Assembly: GCA_013153135.1 (NCBI GenBank)
Contig: JAADFA010000040.1
Location: 1-6,272, forward strand
Direction of reading: 5' to 3'
Source of the DNA: Chloroflexota bacterium
GTDB lineage: Bacteria > Chloroflexota > Anaerolineae > Anaerolineales > DRMV01
DNA length: 6,272 nucleotides
Each line of letters begins with the position of its first letter. The first letter of the stretch is position 1. Shown here in pieces: positions 1 to 3,944 of the stretch. The translations under genes were made by a program, and so were the position numbers. Under the pieces are notes generated by a model. It saw only the letters and a list, made by a program, of their open reading frames with translations, was not told the origin of the DNA and did not search any database.

Positions 1-40
1 CGTTGGGCTGAACTACCCGCGTGCAATTTTATGCAAACTA

Positions 41-62
41 GCCGCAGGCTGAAGCCTGCGGC
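41..62. repeat. REP-like perfect palindrome downstream of the methyltransferase gene
   Basis: Ten bases (GCCGCAGGCT, 41-50) are repeated exactly as their reverse complement at 53-62, with only GA between them, giving a hairpin with a four-base TGAA loop. It lies about 85 bp beyond the stop of the methyltransferase gene. On the minus strand it is followed by TAGTTTGCATAAAATT, which is not a proper U tract, so an intrinsic terminator is possible but weak. A further CAGCCTGCG copy of part of the arm occurs near 80-88. From memory, GCAGGCT/AGCCTGC palindromes of this kind are dispersed in intergenic DNA of several bacterial phyla, so I read it as a genomic repeat unit. I cannot count copies from one window. 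Confidence 0.6.
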
Positions 63-146
63 GGCGGTGCCAACGGCGACAGCCTGCGCCTCCCTCTCGC
101 CCATGACCGTTCTACAACCTTTGCGTGCACCCGCGCGCGTTCGCGT

Positions 147-932
147 TTAAGCAGGCCAACGGAAGACGTGCCACGCGAAACGCCGTACGTCTGGTAACGG
201 TTCGGTTCGCCATCCAAAACGGGCTTGAAACGCGCGAGCCAACACGCGGCTCAGGCGCGCGTGTTGCCACCGCGATAGACCCCAGTAGGGCGAGAAGCGC
301 TTCTCTCGCACCCCGCGCCACACCTCGCGCGGGGAAATCCAGCGCACCCAGGGCTCGCTGGCAACGTATGCGACAGGCTGAGCACCTTGCGCTCGCACTT
401 GCTGCAAAATGTATGCATACGAGCGCCAACCTGGGTGATCTTTAGGGTAGCCCGCGCGGCGTAAGAAAGTGTGCCATAACCCTTGGGCCCACGCGATAGG
501 TGAGTTCGGCGTGTGCTCTAGCAAGCCCAGCGCGAACCAACCGCCAGGGCGCAATACACGGCGCACTTCGTGGAGTGCACGCGTCAGGTCGGCAACCAAA
601 TGGAGAACGTGTACGGTAATTACCGCGTCGAAGCTGGCTGAGGGGAAGGGTAGCGCGAGGGCATCACCTTGGACTAAAGTCAACGAAGGTGGTGGTTCCG
701 CGCGCTGCAAAAAGCGCAACATACGCTCCGAAAGGTCCAGCCCAACGAGGTGGGGCACATACCGAGCTAACGGCTGCCCAATGCGGCCGGTGCCGATGCC
801 GATATCCAGGGCACGCTGAGGTATGGGGACGCGGGCGAACAAACGTTGTAAAGATTGCGCGATCATTACTGCAGGCAGCCCGCGAGAACGATGATACGCC
901 GCGGGATCGCCTGCATATGCACTCGAGGGCAT
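147..932 (-). CDS. Class I SAM-dependent methyltransferase (UbiE/Methyltransf_11-like)
   Basis: Cytosolic methyltransferase of 261 aa with a Rossmann-type SAM-binding fold; the substrate cannot be told. Motif I is at residues 41-49 (ALDIGIGTG, the D-x-G-x-G-x-G SAM loop). The acidic residue that usually holds the SAM ribose is D66 (GLDLSE). VQGDA at 87-91 and FDAVITVHVLHLV at 101-113 form motifs II/III, and VLRPGGWFAL at 126-135 is the post-motif strand typical of UbiE-like enzymes. The C-terminal 100 residues are rich in Trp and Arg and match no fold I recognise; they may hold the substrate. The ATG at 930-932 is preceded by GAGG with a 7-nt spacer. The gene begins 40 nt after the phosphatase stop with no terminator between, so the two are probably co-transcribed. 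Small-molecule, protein or RNA methylation are all open. Confidence 0.9.
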   Translation of the reverse strand: MPSSAYAGDPAAYHRSRGLPAVMIAQSLQRLFARVPIPQRALDIGIGTGRIGQPLARYVPHLVGLDLSERMLRFLQRAEPPPSLTLVQGDALALPFPSASFDAVITVHVLHLVADLTRALHEVRRVLRPGGWFALGLLEHTPNSPIAWAQGLWHTFLRRAGYPKDHPGWRSYAYILQQVRAQGAQPVAYVASEPWVRWISPREVWRGVREKRFSPYWGLSRWQHARLSRVLARAFQARFGWRTEPLPDVRRFAWHVFRWPA

Positions 933-972
933 GGGAGAACCTCATCCGAGCCGGGGTGGGCCGAGGTTCAAT

Positions 973-1476
973 TCAGCACGAGGTTTGTAAGCTTTCGCGC
1001 AAACGGGGCCAAGCGCGCACAAAGTCTTCCTGCTCCCGCGTTTCCACCGCGCCAGGGATATAACGACGCACCCAACCTAGTGCGGCTTCGGGTGACATAT
1101 TCAGAGCCTCTTGAGCCCAACACGCGAGGAACAGGCCCGTACGGCCGCGACCAGCTGCGCAGTGCACCGCGACGGACGCACCACGTTCAAGAGCGTCCCG
1201 CGTCCAAGCGAGAGCGTCTTGAAATTGGGCCAAATCCTGGGGTGTGTGAAAATCGGGGATGGGCTCGTGATAGACCGTGAGCCCATGCTGGCGATACCAA
1301 GCCAGAAGGTCCCGCTGGGGCCCATGAGCCAGCTCGTCTTCGGTAACCAAGACGACTACATGAGTGATGCCCAGGGAGAGGTACGCATCCCACAAGTTGC
1401 TATCAAAGTCATGCTCGCTAAAGGGCATGGCGCTGGCGAACAACCGACCCGCGAAGGGCGTACCCAACTCATACAT
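973..1476 (-). CDS. Dual-specificity-type cysteine protein phosphatase
   Basis: Predicted soluble phosphatase of 167 aa in the cysteine-dependent PTP/DSP superfamily. The signature P-loop is HCAAGRGRTG at residues 105-114, with nucleophile C106 and phosphate-binding R112, an exact CX5R. D75 in PIPDFHTP (72-79) is the expected general acid. IPGAVETREQEDFV (140-153) matches the helix after the P-loop in CDKN3/KAP-like and bacterial DSP-like members. No signal peptide or membrane segment is seen. I chose the ATG at 1474-1476: it has GGGGTGAG just upstream and sits about 50 nt from an extended -10 promoter. An upstream in-frame ATG at 1519-1521 would fall almost on the predicted transcription start and lacks a ribosome site. 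It is followed by a methyltransferase, so a modification or signalling operon is possible. The substrate (phosphotyrosine, phosphoserine/threonine, nucleotide or lipid phosphate) is unknown. Confidence 0.9.
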   Translation of the reverse strand: MYELGTPFAGRLFASAMPFSEHDFDSNLWDAYLSLGITHVVVLVTEDELAHGPQRDLLAWYRQHGLTVYHEPIPDFHTPQDLAQFQDALAWTRDALERGASVAVHCAAGRGRTGLFLACWAQEALNMSPEAALGWVRRYIPGAVETREQEDFVRAWPRLRESLQTSC

Positions 1477-1488
1477 GGTTCTCACCCC
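1477..1488 (-). promoter_or_regulatory. Ribosome binding site deciding the phosphatase start
   Basis: The minus strand reads GGGGTGAGAACC directly before the ATG at 1476. GGGGTG lies 6 nt from the start codon and is a good Shine-Dalgarno match. The in-frame ATG 45 nt further upstream has no comparable site, which supports the shorter 167-aa protein. Confidence 0.6.
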
Positions 1489-1533
1489 AATCACCCGGAT
1501 TGCCACGGATAACCCCAACATTGCTCAATTTTC

Positions 1534-1542
1534 ATTGTACCA
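1534..1542 (-). promoter_or_regulatory. Extended -10 promoter for the phosphatase-methyltransferase operon
   Basis: The minus strand reads TGGTACAAT, that is TGn followed by TACAAT (5 of 6 to TATAAT). The hexamer 17 bp upstream is GCGCGT, so there is no -35 box and the TGn extension would have to compensate. Predicted transcription start is near 1527, giving a leader of about 50 nt to the ATG at 1476. The same nine bases occur upstream of the iron-sulfur oxidoreductase gene at 6036-6044. Confidence 0.5.
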
Positions 1543-1572
1543 CGGGGGTCAAAGGAACGCGCGTCAGCCTGG

Positions 1573-1594
1573 GACCGTGCCAAGGAGCACGGCC
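1573..1594 (-). other. Hairpin between the small membrane gene and the phosphatase promoter
   Basis: On the minus strand GGCCGTGC and GCACGGTC pair over eight positions (one G-U) around a 6-nt loop, TCCTTG. No T-rich tract follows, so it is at best a weak terminator or a rho-type barrier between the upstream transcription unit and the phosphatase promoter. Nothing else is recognisable in 1543-1655. Confidence 0.3.
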
Positions 1595-1655
1595 TACGGC
1601 CCAGGCGAAGGAAGGCCGCGACATCTCGGCGAGCGCTGGGCCCCGAGGAACAGGG

Positions 1656-1678
1656 CCGCGGGCACCTTTAGCCCGCGG
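1656..1678 (-). other. Inverted repeat over the stop codon of the small membrane protein
   Basis: CCGCGGGC at 1656-1663 and GCCCGCGG at 1671-1678 are exact reverse complements, 8 bp, separated by 7 nt. The TAA stop of the 52-aa reading frame sits in the loop. A GC-only stem of this strength at the end of a gene could halt transcription or protect the 3' end, but there is no U tract after it on the minus strand. Confidence 0.45.
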
Positions 1679-1826
1679 AAGAAGGCGACCGCTGTTCCCA
1701 GCGGGAAAGCCAGTGGACCAAAAGCAGCACCGCCAAGCCTGCCACCAGGGCCGGCAAGATCAACATCACGAGCGAAGCCAACAAGGCCCACATACGAAAC
1801 TCGTCCCAGAACGTACTATGCCACAT
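1668..1826 (-). CDS. Candidate 52-aa single-span membrane protein
   Basis: Short reading frame from ATG (1824-1826) to TAA (1668-1670), read by hand. Residues 1-11 are polar and Trp-rich (MWHSTFWDEFR). Residues 12-40 form one long hydrophobic stretch (ALLASLVMLILPALVAGLAV is its core) with a proline near its middle. The tail from residue 41 (SRWEQRSPSSAG) is short and hydrophilic. The codons are G/C-rich at the third position, as expected for coding DNA here, and neither other frame of this strand gives such a clean membrane helix. A plausible promoter lies about 70 nt upstream and a hairpin covers the stop. The weak point is the ribosome site: GGTGGG abuts the ATG. An internal ATG at codon 12 (1791-1793) is an alternative start. 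No family recognised; function unknown. Confidence 0.5.
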   Translation of the reverse strand: MWHSTFWDEFRMWALLASLVMLILPALVAGLAVLLLVHWLSRWEQRSPSSAG

Positions 1827-1900
1827 CCCACCGAACCGAGGCCTGGGGCTTCCCCCGGCCGACCTCGTCCCGACGGGCGCGGTTCCACCTGGCTACCTTT

Positions 1901-1929
1901 ATCATAACGAAGCCGGAATAGGGATGCAA
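1901..1929 (-). promoter_or_regulatory. Possible sigma-70-type promoter for the small membrane protein
   Basis: On the minus strand TTGCAT (1924-1929) is followed, after exactly 17 bp, by TATGAT (1901-1906, 5 of 6 to consensus). The -35 box matches only the TTG core (3 of 6). Transcription would start near 1894, leaving a leader of about 67 nt before the ATG at 1826. The rest of 1827-2007 shows no gene that I can support. Confidence 0.4.
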
Positions 1930-2007
1930 CACCTAAGCCGTAATCAAAACTAGAAGCTCTTAACCTGACGCAAAAGACAAGGAAACGCGCTCTCTGAGAT
2001 AAGCCTT

Positions 2008-2047
2008 AAAAGGGAGAGACGCCCGCCGGAGGGGAAACGGGCGCCTC
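2008..2047 (-). terminator. Intrinsic terminator after the DUF177-SWIM operon
   Basis: On the minus strand GAGGCGCCCG (2047-2038) pairs over ten positions, with one G-U, with CGGGCGTCTC (2025-2016). The loop is 12 nt, and the stem is followed by TCCCTTTT (2015-2008). It lies about 80 nt past the stop of the SWIM protein gene and has the layout of a rho-independent terminator for that operon. Confidence 0.7.
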
Positions 2048-2048
2048 G

Positions 2049-2074
2049 TCGTAGGGAGGAGGGGAGAGGAGGAT
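2049..2074. other. Polypurine/polypyrimidine tract in the 3' region of the SWIM gene
   Basis: The plus strand is almost pure purine here (GTAGGGAGGAGGGGAGAGGA is its core), so the minus-strand transcript carries a C/U-rich stretch between the SWIM stop codon and the terminator hairpin. The plus strand happens to resemble a string of Shine-Dalgarno sites ending at an ATG (2073), but the frame that follows runs antisense through the SWIM gene and has no protein character. A C-rich, unstructured RNA stretch upstream of a terminator could serve as a Rho entry site; that is inference. Confidence 0.35.
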
Positions 2075-2125
2075 GTGCCTACACTATAACACGGAAAGAT
2101 TAAAGGCAGTTAAGAAAGTTGCCCA

Positions 2126-2359
2126 TTATCCCAACATTTCATCCAATAAATATTCTACGGCCATCGTGTGGCTACATTGGCCCCGCTTTTGGAAAAAGTC
2201 ACAATCGCACTGCCAGATGCCTTGGTCATACGTCACGCGGTGCGTCGCGTTGTTGCCTTGGATGAGAACTTCCAGACGGACGAAGCGAAAACGTTGGGGC
2301 TCTTGCGCGTACTGCTTCGCTTTCTGCATTTTGCGGATCATCGCCGAATCCATGGGCAT
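2126..2359 (-). CDS. Small SWIM zinc-finger protein
   Basis: A 77-aa protein consisting of little more than one SWIM domain. The zinc ligands are C51, C53, C62 and H64 (WQCDCDFF...GQCSH), an exact C-x-C-x8-C-x-H within the SWIM consensus. RVTYDQGIWQ (41-50) supplies the strand before the finger and TMAVEYLLDEM (65-75) the helix after it. Residues 1-22 are basic and probably helical. SWIM domains bind nucleic acid or partner proteins in SWI2/SNF2 helicases, MuDR transposases and others; a stand-alone one is likely an adaptor or RNA/DNA-binding factor, which is inference. The start is the ATG at 2357-2359, with AGGAGG 10 nt upstream; a longer 89-aa version would place this ribosome site inside the gene. 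It begins 45 nt after the DUF177 stop, with no promoter between, so the two share a transcript. Confidence 0.85.
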   Translation of the reverse strand: MPMDSAMIRKMQKAKQYAQEPQRFRFVRLEVLIQGNNATHRVTYDQGIWQCDCDFFQKRGQCSHTMAVEYLLDEMLG

Positions 2360-2404
2360 AGCTGCTTTACCTCCTGAGAAAATGGCCACCAACATGGGGC
2401 GTGG

Positions 2405-2935
2405 TTAGCCCTCTGGCGAGGAAGACGCATGCTCGTGTTCATCGAGCCATTGTTGCAACACCGCCCAACGCGGGTCCACGGGACGTGTCTGGTGTTCACA
2501 CGGACCTTGATTAAGATCCGCACCGCATACAGGGCACAGACCCTTACATTCCGAATGACATAAAGGCTTAAGGGGAATGGCTAAAATCATATGCTCGCGC
2601 ACCAGAGGCCCGAGATCGATCAGCCCAGAGGACGGATAACGTTGTTCTGCCTCAGCCTCAGGCTCAAACGCGTAAAGTTCCTCAAACTCAATATCTAGGG
2701 GCTGTTCAAAGGGGCGCAGGCAACGTACACAGACTTGCGGTGTGGTCGCGTGCAAACGAACATGCACTAAGATGCCTTGCGGAGTGCGTGTGGCCGAGGC
2801 TTCGCCACGCACCTGGTGTAGCTCTAGATCATCCAGCCGAGTTGATGCTACATCAATATCAAAGATTCGTTGGTAACCGATGTCTTGCGCAGCAATAAAA
2901 CCAACATTCAACCGAAATGGCGAAAAACCAGCCAT
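2405..2935 (-). CDS. DUF177 (YceD-type) protein, implicated in 23S rRNA accumulation
   Basis: A 176-aa cytosolic protein of the DUF177/YceD family, whose members are needed for normal 23S rRNA levels and usually sit directly before rpmF (ribosomal protein L32). Seen here: CVRCLRPFEQPL at 69-80 (the CxxC followed by R-P/F hallmark), an acidic middle (EPEAEAEQ, 91-98), IDLGPLVREHMILAIPLKPL at 106-125, then a second Cys cluster C126, C130, C134, C137 and C146 that resembles a zinc site. DPRWAVLQQW (154-163) is the usual C-terminal motif. The start at ATG 2933-2935 has AGGAG 7 nt upstream. A longer frame from 2989 would begin on the -35 box of its own promoter, so it is excluded. The next gene is a SWIM protein, not rpmF, which is unusual. 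Confidence 0.88.
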   Translation of the reverse strand: MAGFSPFRLNVGFIAAQDIGYQRIFDIDVASTRLDDLELHQVRGEASATRTPQGILVHVRLHATTPQVCVRCLRPFEQPLDIEFEELYAFEPEAEAEQRYPSSGLIDLGPLVREHMILAIPLKPLCHSECKGLCPVCGADLNQGPCEHQTRPVDPRWAVLQQWLDEHEHASSSPEG

Positions 2936-2942
2936 CTTCCTA

Positions 2943-2947
2943 CTCCT
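2943..2947 (-). promoter_or_regulatory. Ribosome binding site fixing the DUF177 start
   Basis: The minus strand carries AGGAG seven bases before the ATG at 2935. It falls just inside the predicted transcript start (about 2954), leaving a very short leader of about 19 nt and ruling out the upstream start at 2989. Confidence 0.7.
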
Positions 2948-2960
2948 GTCCGGGCTGGTT

Positions 2961-2989
2961 ATTATAGCACGGACCCAAGCACGCGTCAA
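2961..2989 (-). promoter_or_regulatory. Near-consensus sigma-70 promoter of the DUF177-SWIM operon
   Basis: On the minus strand TTGACG (2984-2989, 5 of 6) is followed after 17 bp by a perfect TATAAT (2961-2966), with TGC immediately before the -10 box as an extended element. This is the best promoter in the window and fits constitutive high expression of a ribosome-related gene. A perfect palindrome, GCTGTACAGC, lies further upstream at 3015-3024. Confidence 0.8.
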
Positions 2990-3014
2990 AACGAGCGGCT
3001 ATGCAGGCTATACT

Positions 3015-3024
3015 GCTGTACAGC
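3015..3024. repeat. 10-bp palindrome upstream of the DUF177 promoter
   Basis: GCTGTACAGC is a perfect palindrome lying about 60-70 bp upstream of the predicted DUF177 transcription start. It could be a regulator site, but a single 10-bp palindrome can arise by chance. The surrounding gap (2990-3169) holds no tRNA, reading frame or terminator that I can support. Confidence 0.2.
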
Positions 3025-3169
3025 TATAAGGGATACGCAGCCAACTACACTCCGTCCATCTTCGTGCATTGCTGTTCTTCCAAGCGAACGAGACTCCATA
3101 ACGGAGCGTCAAGTGAAGGGTTATATCCCAAACGCATCACATTTCCACCCCTGTGGCGCGCAGCTCAAA

Positions 3170-3874
3170 TCAAGGGGGATCATCTGGAAAAGGCAGGTTC
3201 TCGATTACCGCATACACCCCATGCTTGGGAAATTCTTGGGGCTGGGCGGGACGCAGACGGCCATCCCGAGGGCGCACCCAATAATAGCCTCCGTCACGAT
3301 GCAACAACGGGATCTCTCGATGGCGTCGGCCAAAGACCCGACGCATGAGCATGCTTTGATAGCGGAAAGTCTCGCGTTCTTGAGGATAGAGGGCGAAGAT
3401 GCGCTCATACGTACGTACAAAAGCTTCACGAAAAGCCGGCCGTACGCGATCCAAGTGGCTAATGACCCAGCAGCGGTCCTCATATTGCCAATAGTAGGTC
3501 AGGCCCAAGAACGTCCCCGGGCGGTCGAAGTAGGGGAAGAAGGGAAAGGAACGGCAGACCAGGGAGCGGTAGGGGCGTTCCCGCGCGCACGCAGCGATGC
3601 CCTGGCATACAACGGGGAGCTGATACCGCGGCGTCTCCTTCCATAGACGCCGCGTTTCCTCGGGTGTTTCGGCTAACCAGGGACGCCACATTTCGCTCCG
3701 TTGTACCAGAAAGGCCCACTCTTCTCGGTATACTGTGGGGACCGCGTGCCGCGGGTCGCAACAAAAAGGGATGCCCCCCTCGTTGTGCGGCGCGCAATAA
3801 AGACCGCAATCTCCCTCTACCACGGGTTCGTCCAAGAGCGCGTAAAGCGCGGCAAAATCTTCCGGTCGCGGCAT
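3170..3874 (-). CDS. YkgJ-like cysteine-rich putative Zn/Fe-S cluster protein
   Basis: A 234-aa protein without signal peptide or membrane segment. Eight cysteines fall in two clusters: C23, C27, C38 and C39 (DCGLYC...FCCDP), then C90, C96 and C107 (VVCQGIAAC...RSLVCRSFPF), with C135 further on. The adjacent CC and the RP-x3-L-V-C-R-S-F-P-F stretch recall the YkgJ/PF03692 family of putative zinc- or iron-chelating domains, where such cysteines would hold a metal or Fe-S cluster. The spacing is looser than in typical members, so this is a probable rather than certain assignment. The C-terminal half is rich in Arg, Tyr and Pro. I chose the ATG at 3872-3874, which has GGAGG with a 5-nt spacer. 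A longer frame from a TTG at 3950-3952 would have to be translated through a perfect terminator hairpin. It follows the membrane iron-sulfur oxidoreductase gene, so a role in cluster assembly or electron transfer is possible but unproven. Confidence 0.8.
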   Translation of the reverse strand: MPRPEDFAALYALLDEPVVEGDCGLYCAPHNEGGIPFCCDPRHAVPTVYREEWAFLVQRSEMWRPWLAETPEETRRLWKETPRYQLPVVCQGIAACARERPYRSLVCRSFPFFPYFDRPGTFLGLTYYWQYEDRCWVISHLDRVRPAFREAFVRTYERIFALYPQERETFRYQSMLMRRVFGRRHREIPLLHRDGGYYWVRPRDGRLRPAQPQEFPKHGVYAVIENLPFPDDPP

Positions 3875-3879
3875 AGGCG

Positions 3880-3884
3880 CCTCC
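3880..3884 (-). promoter_or_regulatory. Ribosome binding site deciding the YkgJ-like start
   Basis: GGAGG on the minus strand lies five bases before the ATG at 3874 and just after the hairpin at 3894-3923. It argues for initiation here rather than at the TTG inside the tail of the preceding gene. Confidence 0.7.
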
Positions 3885-3892
3885 GCGGATGC

Positions 3893-3923
3893 AAAAGGGC
3901 GGGGTCGAGCGACCCCGCCCTTT
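3893..3923 (-). terminator. Perfect 14-bp hairpin with U tract: terminator or attenuator
   Basis: AAAGGGCGGGGTCG and CGACCCCGCCCTTT are exact reverse complements separated by only two bases. On the minus strand the stem ends in TTTT (3896-3893), and an A run precedes the stem. It begins about 20 nt past the stop of the oxidoreductase gene and ends about 20 nt before the start of the YkgJ-like gene. Since the palindrome is symmetrical it would also form on the plus strand, where no gene is visible. Confidence 0.8.
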
Positions 3924-3944
3924 GGGTTTGTGCTGGGCTTGGAC

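Noticed and set aside
1..104. Minus-strand frame from ATG at 102-104 to the left edge
   Set aside because: It has no ribosome site, runs through the 41-62 palindrome, and its 34 visible residues show no family signature.
1594..1791. 65-aa minus-strand frame overlapping the small membrane protein
   Set aside because: It shares DNA with the 52-aa frame but lacks a coherent hydrophobic helix, is Gly/Arg/Pro-rich and has no ribosome site.
1364..1921. Plus-strand 185-aa frame across the phosphatase 5' end and the gap
   Set aside because: It overlaps the phosphatase N-terminus antisense and reads as a low-information Arg/Pro/Thr-rich sequence.
2073..2408. Plus-strand 111-aa frame preceded by a very strong purine-rich Shine-Dalgarno-like tract
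   Set aside because: It runs antisense across the whole SWIM gene and its product is basic, Cys/Trp-scattered and without motif. No convincing plus-strand promoter precedes it, and the purine tract is better explained as the complement of a pyrimidine-rich 3' UTR.
2990..3169. Possible tRNA or small RNA in the gap (a GTTCG string is present on the complement)
   Set aside because: No cloverleaf arms or acceptor stem can be built around it, and no terminator follows.
2870..3646. Plus-strand 258-aa frame spanning the gap between DUF177 and the YkgJ-like gene
   Set aside because: It is mostly antisense to two real genes, crosses the DUF177 promoter, and shows no domain.
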